Source of the DNA: Chitinivibrionales bacterium
GTDB lineage: Bacteria; Fibrobacterota; Chitinivibrionia; Chitinivibrionales; WJKA01
Direction of reading: 5' to 3'
Assembly: GCA_014728215.1 (NCBI GenBank)
Contig: WJLZ01000092.1
Location: 1-43,617 of the forward strand
Length of the DNA: 43,617 nt
Shown piece by piece: positions 34,544 through 43,279 of the stretch (positions are counted from its first letter, which is position 1; each line of letters opens with the position of its first letter). The notes beneath the pieces are model-generated. The model was not told the DNA's origin and searched no databases. It worked only from the letters and a program-made list of their open reading frames with translations. The translations under genes and the position numbers were made by a program.

Positions 34544-35176
34544 ATGGAAGTCATTGCCAGATTTTTTCAAGAAGGCGGGATGTGGATGTACTTGCTGGCA
34601 GGGGTATCTGCATTTGCACTGGCAATTATATTCGAACGGCTTTACTACTATTATATCCATTGCCGGGTAAATGCAAAGATGCTTTTGACCCAGGTTACGA
34701 GAATGGTCCGTAACGGCGAGCTCGAAAAAGCCCGTCAACTTTGCGCAAAGATGAAAAATCCATTGGCAGTTATACTGGAAAGCGCATTGTGGCATTTTCA
34801 GCAGCAGGAGCCGGATCAGGAGATACAGAACGCCGTTGATGAAATCGCTCTCCGGGAACTCCCCCGAATCAACCGGCGGACCCATTATCTCTCCCTTTTT
34901 GCAAACATTTCGACACTCATGGGGTTACTGGGAACAATCTTTGGTTTGCAGCAGGCATTCGGTGCCCTGGCAACAGCGGATCCCTCACAAAAGGCTACTG
35001 TTCTGGCACAGGGTATTGCAATGGCGATGAATACTACGGCGATGGGACTTATGGTTGCCATTCCCTGTATGATTATGTTCTCGATTTTAGGCTCAAAGTC
35101 AAACGGGATTATTGAAGAAATAGACGAGAGTTCAGTCCGGATTCTGAACTTTCTCTTTGCTCAACGCCGTCATTAA
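34544..35176 (+). CDS. MotA/TolQ/ExbB proton channel family protein
   Basis: 210 residues with AAGGAGG before the ATG. Three membrane segments are seen: about 13-35 (MYLLAGVSAFALAIIFERL), about 115-140 (LFANISTLMGLLGTIFGLQQ) and about 158-185 (MNTTAMGLMVAIPCMIMFSI). A cytoplasmic loop between the first two carries RNGELEKARQLCAKMKNPLA. The Thr/Gly motifs in the last two helices are the conserved channel signatures of TolQ, ExbB and AglR. It forms the stator pore that uses the proton gradient across the inner membrane. It is followed by two ExbD-type partners and an AgmX/TonB-like protein with 18 bp or less between genes. Confidence 0.93.
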   Translation: MEVIARFFQEGGMWMYLLAGVSAFALAIIFERLYYYYIHCRVNAKMLLTQVTRMVRNGELEKARQLCAKMKNPLAVILESALWHFQQQEPDQEIQNAVDEIALRELPRINRRTHYLSLFANISTLMGLLGTIFGLQQAFGALATADPSQKATVLAQGIAMAMNTTAMGLMVAIPCMIMFSILGSKSNGIIEEIDESSVRILNFLFAQRRH

Positions 35177-35194
35177 TATAATGGGAATATATCG

Positions 35195-35701
35195 ATGGAT
35201 AACGATATGCAGCAGAAAAAAGCATTCCCTGCCACGCGGCGGGTAGAGAAAGCGGTCGGAAACGATACCGAAATGATCGAACTGGATGTTACGCCGGTCA
35301 TGAATCTCTTCATGGTTCTGATTCCCTTTCTCGTTTCCATGGCGGTATTTACCCAGATAGCAATTATTGATTTTTCTCTCCCTCCCTCTACATCGGAAGA
35401 AAGCGACCAACAGAGTAATCAGGAAATTAAAGAGCTGGATATATCGATTGTGGTTACGGAAAAAGGGTTCAGGATTGTAGGCACCGGTAAGAAACTCGAC
35501 CTGGTGCCCCGCGTCAGGGGGCAGTATCAGTTTCAGCAGCTGAGGGTAATGTTGAAGGCGATTAAATTTGAATACCCCTCACAGAAAAGCGTGGTTTTGG
35601 TATTGGATTCGGACATTCTTTATGATGACATTATAAAATTCATGGATGTATGCCGGGAATCGCAATTTCCCGACATCGGCCTGTCTGGAGAGATCGGATG
35701 A
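35195..35701 (+). CDS. ExbD/TolR family protein 1 (Asn in place of the conserved Asp)
   Basis: 168 residues with one N-terminal membrane helix (about 33-56: TPVMNLFMVLIPFLVSMAVF) and a periplasmic domain ending in a TolR-like fold (KSVVLVLDSDILYDDIIKFM). In ExbD, TolR and AglQ the helix begins with a conserved Pro-x-x-Asp whose Asp carries the proton. Here the same position reads Asn37 (codon AAT at 35303-35305). This protein therefore may not conduct protons itself. The following gene encodes a second family member that keeps the Asp, and the two genes overlap by 4 bp. A mixed ExbD dimer in one stator is likely. Confidence 0.9.
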   Translation: MDNDMQQKKAFPATRRVEKAVGNDTEMIELDVTPVMNLFMVLIPFLVSMAVFTQIAIIDFSLPPSTSEESDQQSNQEIKELDISIVVTEKGFRIVGTGKKLDLVPRVRGQYQFQQLRVMLKAIKFEYPSQKSVVLVLDSDILYDDIIKFMDVCRESQFPDIGLSGEIG

Positions 35702-36216
35702 GTTTTCCTGTATCCAAATCGGGCCAGAAACATCCGGGGCTGGCCAGAACAAAAAAGAAGATGAAAGGGATCAAGCCCCAGTTGACATCACTTATCGATG
35801 TCATGACCATTCTTCTGGTATATCTTTTGAAAAGTTTTTCGGCTGAAGGAGAGATTATTACTCTATCGAAAAATCTCGAACTGCCGGAATCATCCGCCCA
35901 TAAACGTCCTGAGCTGAATGTCGTAATTATGGTAAACAATAAGTACATTCTTGCCGAAGATGCTCAGCTTGCCGACGTGGACCAGGTGCTCAGTACAAAC
36001 GATCTTATTATACCCCAGCTCGAGGAATGGCTGCGTCGGCGAAGGCAGACAACTGAAAAGATCGAGCAGTATTCGACAAAAACGAAGTTTACCGGTGACG
36101 TAACCATTCAGGGAGATAAGCGAATTCGTTTCAGGCTGTTAAAAAAGATAATGTACACCTGCGGACAGCAGGGATATACCAATTTCTCGTTGGCTGTCAG
36201 AAGGAAAGAGGAGTAA
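35698..36216 (+). CDS. ExbD/TolR family protein 2 (conserved Asp present)
   Basis: 172 residues from the ATG at 35698, which overlaps the stop of the first exbD gene (ATGA); the longer open frame from 35650 lies within that gene. A basic head (RTKKKMKGIKPQ) is followed by the membrane helix LTSLIDVMTILLVYLLKSF with the proton-carrying Asp34. The periplasmic domain (about 55-172) is longer than usual because of a charged helix around EEWLRRRRQTTEKIEQY. It ends MYTCGQQGYTNFSLAVRRKEE, matching the TolR fold. Together with the ExbB-like protein it should form the stator. Confidence 0.93.
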   Translation: MSFPVSKSGQKHPGLARTKKKMKGIKPQLTSLIDVMTILLVYLLKSFSAEGEIITLSKNLELPESSAHKRPELNVVIMVNNKYILAEDAQLADVDQVLSTNDLIIPQLEEWLRRRRQTTEKIEQYSTKTKFTGDVTIQGDKRIRFRLLKKIMYTCGQQGYTNFSLAVRRKEE

Positions 36217-36219
36217 GTC

Positions 36220-37257
36220 GTGGACCGTCAGCCCAATGTTGTCGTCATGAGTGCAGGCTCGATGGCGATAGATCAATCGTTGGTAAAGCAGGTTCGCGGA
36301 ACGCTGTGGAGTAAGATTGATTTCCGCTTTTTTATAGTTGCGATTATATCACTTCTTATTCACGGTATTCTGGTGTATGTTCTTGACCAGAAGGAAATTC
36401 AGGCTGAAGCCCGGGTAGAAATCGAAAAGATACCCGATCGTTTTGTGAAATTGATTATAGAGAAGCCGTTACCCAAGGAGGCGACGACGGCGAAGCCGGC
36501 TATTCAGGAAACGAAAGCTGCCGAGGAGGCACAACCCGATGAGAATATTCCGGAAAAGAGCACAACACCGGCAGAAAAAAAAGCAGCCCGGGTTGCCGCA
36601 AAAAAACAGGTCGCTCGCCGTGCTGCGCAGGTGGAGAAAAAGATTCGAACAGTGGGTGTACTGGGTATGCTCACCGGCGTTGGTGGAAAAGGACCGGCCG
36701 TAGTCGATGCCTTACAGGGAACAAGGAAAGAAAGAAATCAGGATCTGGATAAAGCGCTCGAAAGCATGACCGGCCTCAAACGGGCTTCAAATGTGGATGT
36801 GCTCGATAAGAAACTGGTTAAAAGTAAGGATGTCGCCATTGCTCATAAGGAAGATATCGGAGATCTGGTGGCAAGCATTGGAATGGCAAAAACCACAGAA
36901 TTGACAAAGAAAGGTAATTTCATAATTCAGCGTCCGGAAAGTATTGAAGGTGCGGCATCATCAAATGCCAAGCGTGACAACGGTGCGATAAACAGAGTCG
37001 TGGGGTCACATAAGACCAGTATCCGCATGAGTTATGAAAAGTACTTGAAGAGGAATCCGGGACTCGCCGGAAAAATAACTGTCCGGTTCACTATTGCTGC
37101 TGCTGGAAGAATTATCGAAGTACAAATTCTCGAAAATACGACCGGCAGCAAGGATCTGGCGCGGGATATTTCAAGAAAAATGAAAATGTGGAGATTCGAT
37201 CCTATTTCCGATGGGGATGTCACGGTGACCTATCCCTTTGTTTTCAGTCCCGCATAA
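36220..37257 (+). CDS. TonB-like protein with AgmX/PglI-type C-terminal domain
   Basis: 345 residues, starting at GTG (36220) with GAGGAG upstream and only 3 bp after the exbD gene. The N-terminus is cytoplasmic, one membrane helix spans about 37-55 (FFIVAIISLLIHGILVYVL), and a Lys/Ala/Glu-rich periplasmic stretch follows. The C-terminal domain (about 255-345) reads INRVVGSHKTSIRMSYEKYL, RNPGLAGKITVRFTIAAAG, RIIEVQILENTTGS and MWRFDPISDGDVTVTYPFVF. This is the pattern of the AgmX/PglI C-terminal (TonB family) domain known from Myxococcus gliding proteins. It would carry force or conformational change from the ExbB/ExbD stator to outer-membrane parts. Confidence 0.9.
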   Translation: MDRQPNVVVMSAGSMAIDQSLVKQVRGTLWSKIDFRFFIVAIISLLIHGILVYVLDQKEIQAEARVEIEKIPDRFVKLIIEKPLPKEATTAKPAIQETKAAEEAQPDENIPEKSTTPAEKKAARVAAKKQVARRAAQVEKKIRTVGVLGMLTGVGGKGPAVVDALQGTRKERNQDLDKALESMTGLKRASNVDVLDKKLVKSKDVAIAHKEDIGDLVASIGMAKTTELTKKGNFIIQRPESIEGAASSNAKRDNGAINRVVGSHKTSIRMSYEKYLKRNPGLAGKITVRFTIAAAGRIIEVQILENTTGSKDLARDISRKMKMWRFDPISDGDVTVTYPFVFSPA

Positions 37258-37292
37258 CCATGCAGTCTGCCACTGCATCCTGATGAGGTGTT

Positions 37293-38186
37293 ATGAAAAT
37301 AAAAACGTTTCCTCTTATTCTACTGATTGCGACCAGTTTTTTGTACGGCTCGATTATTAAAGTCGGTGATGTTTTAGAAATATCAGTTCCTGGCAGTGAA
37401 GAGTTTTCCGGTCAATATGTCGTTATGGATGACGGGACTATCGATTACCCCCTTTTAGTCGATCAGCCGATAATAAATATCAGTACACTCGAATTGATGA
37501 ATGAATTAACTATTCGTCTGGCAAAATATGTTGACAATCCGCTTGTTTCAATACAGATAGTCGAAAATCCCGATATTAGGGTAACTGTCCTTGGCCAGAT
37601 CGGATCGCCGGGGCCGCTTGCTACCTATCAAGGGGTATCGCTTCAGGAAGTTATTGTCCAGGCAGGGGGACCGACCAAATATGCAGATCTTAAAAAGATC
37701 AAGATTGTCAGAAAAGACGGTTCCGATAACGAAGCAATATTCTTCAATCTGGAAGAATTCCTCGATAAGGGTAATGTATCCGAATTACCACGGATTCTCA
37801 ATGAGGATAGGATTTTACTTCTTACAAAGGAGCGCTCGACAAAAGTAAAGGTGATCGGCGCAGTCAGAAAGCCGGGGTTTTTTGAACTGCAGGAAGATGT
37901 CAATCTATTTGAAATCGTCTACCTTGCAGGCGGTCCTTCGGAAAAAGCCGACCTCTCACGGGTACGGAGGCTGTTCAAGCATGATGGAAAAACCATGGAG
38001 GAAGTGGTCGATCTCAAGGGGTATATAGATAAAGGAGCCATGGATGATATCCCGATGGTTGCCGAGAGCGATGTTATTATCGTTTATGCAAAATGGTTTG
38101 ACTGGCGCACCCTATTGACAATTCTCAATAATACACTTTTGTTTATTGTAACGGTTCAGACATTCAGTGGAGTTTTCAATAAGTGA
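37293..38186 (+). CDS. Polysaccharide export protein, Wza-like (SLBB domains)
   Basis: 297 residues. A signal peptide (KIKTFPLILLIATSFLYGS) leads straight into the poly-export domain: IIKVGDVLEISVPGSEEFSG, VMDDGTIDYPLL. Two SLBB domains follow: RVTVLGQIGSPGPLATYQGV with LQEVIVQAGGPT, and KVKVIGAVRKPGFFELQEDV with YLAGGPSEKADLSRV. The C-terminal helix (about 273-293: LLTILNNTLLFIVTVQTF) matches the part of Wza that forms the outer-membrane helical barrel. It lacks the lipid-anchor Cys of E. coli Wza and is shorter (297 against about 379). It exports a capsule or exopolysaccharide. It overlaps the tyrosine kinase gene by 4 bp. Confidence 0.9.
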   Translation: MKIKTFPLILLIATSFLYGSIIKVGDVLEISVPGSEEFSGQYVVMDDGTIDYPLLVDQPIINISTLELMNELTIRLAKYVDNPLVSIQIVENPDIRVTVLGQIGSPGPLATYQGVSLQEVIVQAGGPTKYADLKKIKIVRKDGSDNEAIFFNLEEFLDKGNVSELPRILNEDRILLLTKERSTKVKVIGAVRKPGFFELQEDVNLFEIVYLAGGPSEKADLSRVRRLFKHDGKTMEEVVDLKGYIDKGAMDDIPMVAESDVIIVYAKWFDWRTLLTILNNTLLFIVTVQTFSGVFNK

Positions 38187-40360
38187 AAAATCCCGTTTCT
38201 ACAAATATAGCCAGCTTCAAATCAGGGGCCCATCTAAAGGATTATCTGGCACTTCTGGTCCGAAGAAAATGGATAATACTTGTGGCTTTTTTTTCTGTCG
38301 CCCTTTCTGCTGCCTGGTACGTTTCTAGAATTGAAGATATTTTTCAGTCAAATTCGACGCTGGTTATTGAAGAAAATAATACATTGATAAGCCAGGCAAT
38401 GAATTTCGGGAGCGGACGGTCCTTGAGTTTCTATCAGGGGATTCTCAACAGTCGTACATATCTTGAAATGGTACTCGACAGCATAGGATTTGATGTCTTT
38501 AATTCGGTATTCAATCAAATATCCAAAGATCGGGCACTCGAATATATTCAGAACAATATTACTTTGCGTAAAACATCCTATACTTCCTTTTACTCATTCA
38601 CGGCACGGGCAAAAACAAAGGAACTGGCGTATTTTATCGCCGGTATCGGCACAGACATTTTCAGGCAGCAGTGTCTGGAGGTTGCTACCGAAGAAGCCCG
38701 GCGCACAGTGGTGGAGATCGATAAACAGCTTGACATTGTCAAAAAGAATCTTGAAAAGTCCGAGCATGAATACCGGGCATTTAAAGAAAAAACCGGAGAG
38801 ATTCTTGAAGGTGCCACACCGGAACTCCGGACCTTGCAAAATGCCTATGCCGATAAACTTGCCCAGCTGGGGCTGAAAGAAGCCGATTTGGATGCGGAGA
38901 AAAAGCAATTGAGACGCCTGGAGGCAAAAATCGCTCCTAAGGAGTCCAAGCGCTCGCCGGAATATCTGAAGCTACGCTCGAAACTGAGTGAACTTGAAAA
39001 AGAAAAAATGAGGCTGGAAAATCTTGGTATTCGGCTCTCGGGGATCTCAACTATCGACCGGGAGATTAACGAAGTGGTAAAGCAGCTTCTGCAATATAAA
39101 AAACCTGAAGGTGCACCAAGGGTCAATGCCCGAATGATCCGTTCGTGGCAAGAATTGCGGAAATCGGTTCTGAATAAAGAAGCGGATCTCGATCTATTCA
39201 AGCGTAAACTGGAATCGTATAAGAATGCTATCGATAATTACAAAAAAGGAAACCCGAATATTTTAAACAAATCGCTGGAGCTTCAAAGGCTCAGGCTGAC
39301 AAAACAAAACTACGGACGTATTTACGATTTCCTTATAAAAAAAGCGGAAGAAGAACGGCTTAAAAGCGCATCGGGAACCGCAGGGATAAAAATTGTCGAT
39401 GCTCCCCGGATGCCCGAACGTCCCATACCCAAAAATGAAAAGCGGTATTATATCCTGGGGGTTATCCTGGGGCTTTCACTCGGTTTGGGATTGGCATTTT
39501 TTGTCGAATATAACGATACAACTATCAAATCCAATGACGATGTCGAGCGGTATCTGGGAATTTCGGTATTAGGCACGATCCCTCATATCACCTATTCAAA
39601 AAGAAATGAGAAGGAAATCAAACGCCGGTCATCAAAAAAGCAAACAAAGGTGTCGGTTACCCAGTATCCCAAACAGCTTCTCAATTTTTCCGGTGATGAA
39701 TCGATTATTACCGAGGCATATCGCTCTCTCAGAACAAATTTGTCTTTTGTAAGTCCCGATAAGCCCCTTCAAACCGTTCTGCTCACTTCAGCCGGTCCTT
39801 CAGAAGGGAAATCATTGACTATTACAAATCTGGCCATGGCAAATGCACAGCTTGGAAGAAAAACACTTCTTATCGATACCGATCTGCGCCGCCCAATACT
39901 GCACCATCTTTTCAACATGAGACGTGAACCCGGATTTACCGAACTTTTCGCAGAGCATTTTGACTATGATGCTGTTGTACGCACCACCGATAAAGAAAAT
40001 CTCTTTGTATGTACCGCCGGGCTTTTTTCACCGAATCCGGCGGAATTGATCGGCTCCCAGCGGATGATTCAGCATATCGAATATTTCAAGAAGCATTTCG
40101 ACATCATATTTTTCGATACGCCGCCTGTGGTCGCCGTCACCGACGCATCCTTACTGAGTACCAAAGTAGATGCTTCACTACTCGTGGTAAAATCACATCA
40201 TACCGATAGAGAAATCGCCTCCAGAGCAGTACAGAATCTGAGAAACGTAGGCGCAAAAATTGTTGGTGCGGTACTCAACGATATCGACCTCGCTCATCGG
40301 TATTCTTCATACGGCTATTATAAATATTATTATCATTACTACAAATCCAAAACCGATTGA
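38183..40360 (+). CDS. Polysaccharide co-polymerase/tyrosine autokinase, Wzc-like
   Basis: 725 residues, starting at GTG (38183) overlapping the wza-like stop. The N-terminal Wzz domain has one membrane helix (about 30-50: KWIILVAFFSVALSAAWYV), a long periplasmic coiled coil (about 165-360) and a second helix near 425-445 (YILGVILGLSLGLGLAFFV). The cytoplasmic kinase domain has Walker A in SAGPSEGKSLTITNLA, Walker A' in LLIDTDLRRP and Walker B in IIFFDTPPVVAV. The C-terminus is a tyrosine cluster (YSSYGYYKYYYHYY, nine Tyr), the autophosphorylation tail. Such proteins control chain length and, through cycles of phosphorylation, polymer export with Wza. Confidence 0.94.
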   Translation: MKNPVSTNIASFKSGAHLKDYLALLVRRKWIILVAFFSVALSAAWYVSRIEDIFQSNSTLVIEENNTLISQAMNFGSGRSLSFYQGILNSRTYLEMVLDSIGFDVFNSVFNQISKDRALEYIQNNITLRKTSYTSFYSFTARAKTKELAYFIAGIGTDIFRQQCLEVATEEARRTVVEIDKQLDIVKKNLEKSEHEYRAFKEKTGEILEGATPELRTLQNAYADKLAQLGLKEADLDAEKKQLRRLEAKIAPKESKRSPEYLKLRSKLSELEKEKMRLENLGIRLSGISTIDREINEVVKQLLQYKKPEGAPRVNARMIRSWQELRKSVLNKEADLDLFKRKLESYKNAIDNYKKGNPNILNKSLELQRLRLTKQNYGRIYDFLIKKAEEERLKSASGTAGIKIVDAPRMPERPIPKNEKRYYILGVILGLSLGLGLAFFVEYNDTTIKSNDDVERYLGISVLGTIPHITYSKRNEKEIKRRSSKKQTKVSVTQYPKQLLNFSGDESIITEAYRSLRTNLSFVSPDKPLQTVLLTSAGPSEGKSLTITNLAMANAQLGRKTLLIDTDLRRPILHHLFNMRREPGFTELFAEHFDYDAVVRTTDKENLFVCTAGLFSPNPAELIGSQRMIQHIEYFKKHFDIIFFDTPPVVAVTDASLLSTKVDASLLVVKSHHTDREIASRAVQNLRNVGAKIVGAVLNDIDLAHRYSSYGYYKYYYHYYKSKTD

Positions 40361-40368
40361 TCGAGATC

Positions 40369-41208
40369 ATGGGATCACCAGACAAACGAGCTTTCTCCAG
40401 TGCAAAGCATCGGCATGGAGAATGGAATACTCGAATTTCTAATACGAAAAATGTATTCCTTCGACTGGTGTGGAACCTTATTTCCTTTAAACGGCGTGGA
40501 GTCGATAATGTTGGGAAAGTCGCATCGGAAAACAGCCTCATTCTTGATCTTGGTTCCGGTAATGGCGCTTATGCATACTGGTTGCTTGGAAGAAAAAAAT
40601 GTATTATTGTAACACTTGACTGGTCATTTGATGCATTGCGGGATTGCCGGAACATGTTCCGGGTATGTGCAGATATGACCACGCTTCCCTTTAAACAAAA
40701 TGTTTTCGATCATCTGTATTCTATCGATGCCCTCGGGCATGTTGACAATCCCGGGATGGTGCTTGATGAAGCCGGGCGGGTGGTCAAACCGGGAGGGCAT
40801 CTCTTTATGCACAGTGAATGTGCAGATTACCGTGATCGATGGCCTGATAAAAGCCTTATCAAACTTCACGGAAAAGACCTCCTTGCACTGCAGGACGGTC
40901 ACTTTTGTCTCCGCCATTCCCATGAACTGTATAGAGAGTACAAAAAACGATTTTTGCTCTATTCATTTTTCAGCCCCGCGGGAATTGCAGGATGGCTCCT
41001 GGGATATCCCGAAAAATATTATCCTGTATTTAAAAAAAGCAGATGGCATTGCGCTGCGATAATAACATTGTTGTTTGCTTCAATAAAAAGACTTCCATTA
41101 CTTGGCGGGATACTCCGAGTTATTAATGCAGTATCCAATCGGTGCGAACTTGTTCTGGGACTGAAGGGTGGCGGTTCCTGCTTCGCACAGATGAAAAAGG
41201 CGGAATGA
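40369..41208 (+). CDS. Class I SAM-dependent methyltransferase
   Basis: 279 residues from the ATG at 40369; a TTG at 40357 overlapping the previous stop is an alternative. Motif I is NSLILDLGSGNGAYAYWLLG (Asp60, GSGNG), followed by IVTLDWS, the mid-domain CADMTTLPFKQNVFDHLYSI and DALGHVDNPGMVLDEAGRVV, and KPGGHLFMHSE, all typical of the Methyltransf_11 type. A hydrophobic patch (IITLLFASIKRLPLLGGIL) near the end could associate with the membrane. It sits among glycan export and glycosyltransferase genes, so it may methylate a sugar or a lipid-linked intermediate. The substrate is not known. Confidence 0.88.
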   Translation: MGSPDKRAFSSAKHRHGEWNTRISNTKNVFLRLVWNLISFKRRGVDNVGKVASENSLILDLGSGNGAYAYWLLGRKKCIIVTLDWSFDALRDCRNMFRVCADMTTLPFKQNVFDHLYSIDALGHVDNPGMVLDEAGRVVKPGGHLFMHSECADYRDRWPDKSLIKLHGKDLLALQDGHFCLRHSHELYREYKKRFLLYSFFSPAGIAGWLLGYPEKYYPVFKKSRWHCAAIITLLFASIKRLPLLGGILRVINAVSNRCELVLGLKGGGSCFAQMKKAE

Positions 41209-41217
41209 AAAAATACA

Positions 41218-42150
41218 ATGCATTACCATGCGGATCGATTTCAAAAGGGAAACAATTATTCGGAAAGCGGTGTAGTTCCGGAGATGTCGGTAATTATTCC
41301 TACCTATAGGCGAAAAAGGCAGGTAACCGAACTTATCGACCGGCTCCTGAGTGACTTTCCCGAAAAGTGCGAGCTCATTATCGTGCAGCAGGATGAAAAC
41401 ACATTGGATGTGAGCGATAAAAGAGTTAAGCTTCTCGTTCAAAAAGAACCAAGTCTTCCCCGGGCCCGAAACAGGGGTATACATGCGTCAAAGGGAAAGG
41501 TGGTTCTGTTTTTTGATGATGATTGTGTCCCTTCGGCCGGATGTGTAAGCAGGCATATGGAATTGCATGAATGTTTTCCCCGGTATTCGGTGATTGCAGG
41601 CCAGGTTCGTGATGCAAACAATCGTGGTACCAGAGAGCGGGTTGTTGAATTTGATCCGGCAACCCTTACCTATATTTGCGATTATGCACTCTGCCGGGAT
41701 GAAGAAATTACCGGGTTTCCGGGAGGACATGCATCCATTAAGCGCTCGGCATTCAGGTCGGTGCTGTTCGATTCGTGGTTCAGGGGAAACGCGCATTTTG
41801 AAGAGATCGATTTTGCGCTTCGATTGAAAAGAAAGGGTGGTAAAATATTCTTTACGTCATCCATGCATATCGACCATTTTCTCGAAAAAACAGGGGGGTG
41901 CCGTTCCGAAAAGAGCAGTGCCGAATTTTACTTCAATCAGTTTTACAACCGGGCGCTCTGTTTTGCAAAGAATGTCTCTTTGAAAGCGGTTGCCGGGTTT
42001 CTGAATAAACAGAAATATGACCTGGAATACTTTTCACGAAAGCGGAATTCGCACAGCAAATCGATTGTAGCAGCCGGATTGACCGGGTTGGCCACAGGCT
42101 TGAGTGCAGGGACGGTTCGACGAAACGTTGGGCCGATAACGATGAAATGA
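41218..42150 (+). CDS. Glycosyltransferase family 2
   Basis: 310 residues of GT-A fold: EMSVIIPTYRRKRQVTELID at about residue 22, EPSLPRARNRGIHASKGKVV, the metal/nucleotide motif LFFDDDCVPSAGCV (Asp100-102), GFPGGHASIKRSAF and the acceptor-side FEEIDFALRLKRKGG. These mark an inverting GT2 that adds a sugar to a growing glycan on the cytoplasmic side. It starts 9 bp after the methyltransferase. The C-terminal region (LKAVAGFLNKQKY and after) has no clear membrane helix. An ATG at residue 23 is a possible but less likely start. Donor and acceptor are unknown. Confidence 0.92.
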   Translation: MHYHADRFQKGNNYSESGVVPEMSVIIPTYRRKRQVTELIDRLLSDFPEKCELIIVQQDENTLDVSDKRVKLLVQKEPSLPRARNRGIHASKGKVVLFFDDDCVPSAGCVSRHMELHECFPRYSVIAGQVRDANNRGTRERVVEFDPATLTYICDYALCRDEEITGFPGGHASIKRSAFRSVLFDSWFRGNAHFEEIDFALRLKRKGGKIFFTSSMHIDHFLEKTGGCRSEKSSAEFYFNQFYNRALCFAKNVSLKAVAGFLNKQKYDLEYFSRKRNSHSKSIVAAGLTGLATGLSAGTVRRNVGPITMK

Positions 42151-42178
42151 TGGGTTATATCAGCGGAGCGCATGATAT

Positions 42179-43279
42179 ATGAAAGTTGGATGGGTATTTC
42201 CGAAAAATAAACGATGTGGAATTTCATTTTATTCCCATAAGTATATTGATGTGCTGGAAGGTCTGGTTGATGTCGTGGCTGTTGATATCAGTGAGATACC
42301 GGCTGATCAAAATTGTTTCTCGCTCCTTAATAGTTGCGACATTGTGCACATCCAGTATGAGACATCATTATTTGTGCGGGGTAAAGATGTTAAATATGAC
42401 GAAGTTTGCTCAAGGATTACTGTGCCGGTCGTTGTTACACTGCATGAGATATACCGTCGTTTCCCCGGAGTTTTCCCCCGTGAAGAGTTGCAGGGGAATT
42501 GGATTATAAAGTGGTTGAAACAGTTGTTGTATGATTATCGGCACCCTTTGCAAACCGCCTTCCGGGAACACCGGGCTGCAAATTTTTATGCCCGTTCTCT
42601 TCTGGTACATTCTCGTTTTCAAAAGGAGATACTTATCGAAAAAGGTGCAGGCGCACATCTGATACGAGTAATCCCCTACCCGGTTCAACAGCAAATACAG
42701 AGGGGAATATTTTCCTGCGACAAATCCGGACCTTTGCGTCTGGTCTCAACCGGTTTTATCAATCCGAATTTTAATTATGAGCTTCTGTTCAAGGTCCTCG
42801 AAGGCCTGGGTGAGAAATGGACTTTTACCTGGATCGGGGGAGTTCGGAGAGAAGAAGATCGGGGGTTACTTGAGCATTTGAACTCGGAAATAGCGTGCCG
42901 TCACTGGCAAGATCAATTTACTGTCACCGGCTGGATTTCAGATGAAGAACGGGACCGTCTCATGAAAGAGGCGCATATCTACTGTGCATTTTTCAAGACC
43001 AGAAGTTCCTCGGAAAGCCTGGCCACGGCCATTGGCATGAAGAAAATGATTATTGCCGTCAGGCTTGAGTTTATTGAAGAGATCATCCAACGATATCCCC
43101 TTTGCGTAGTGGTGAATAACGACAGCAATGAGATTATTAAGGAGATTAAACATGTTGTTGTCGATAGAGACTTTCGTGAAGAAAAATTTGAAGCGTTGAA
43201 TGAATACAACAAAGCGTTCAGTTATCCATCGATGGCGAGAACACTTGTTTCACATTATGAAAGCATAATAGGATCATGA
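42179..43279 (+). CDS. Glycosyltransferase, GT4-like (GT-B fold)
   Basis: 366 residues. The N-terminal part KVGWVFPKNKRCGISFYSHK carries the acceptor-side glycine/serine pattern of GT-B enzymes that read GIxxYS. IVHIQYETSLF and VVVTLHEIYRRF, then LLVHSRFQKEIL and HLIRVIPYPVQQQ, are typical GT4 features. The C-terminal donor half has LRLVSTGFINPNFNYELLFK, TFTWIGGVRREED, FTVTGWISDEERDRLM and FKTRSSSESLATAIGM, in which the Glu matches the EX7E region. A retaining transferase adding one sugar to the surface polysaccharide is likely. GGAG lies about 10 bp before the ATG. Confidence 0.88.
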   Translation: MKVGWVFPKNKRCGISFYSHKYIDVLEGLVDVVAVDISEIPADQNCFSLLNSCDIVHIQYETSLFVRGKDVKYDEVCSRITVPVVVTLHEIYRRFPGVFPREELQGNWIIKWLKQLLYDYRHPLQTAFREHRAANFYARSLLVHSRFQKEILIEKGAGAHLIRVIPYPVQQQIQRGIFSCDKSGPLRLVSTGFINPNFNYELLFKVLEGLGEKWTFTWIGGVRREEDRGLLEHLNSEIACRHWQDQFTVTGWISDEERDRLMKEAHIYCAFFKTRSSSESLATAIGMKKMIIAVRLEFIEEIIQRYPLCVVVNNDSNEIIKEIKHVVVDRDFREEKFEALNEYNKAFSYPSMARTLVSHYESIIGS

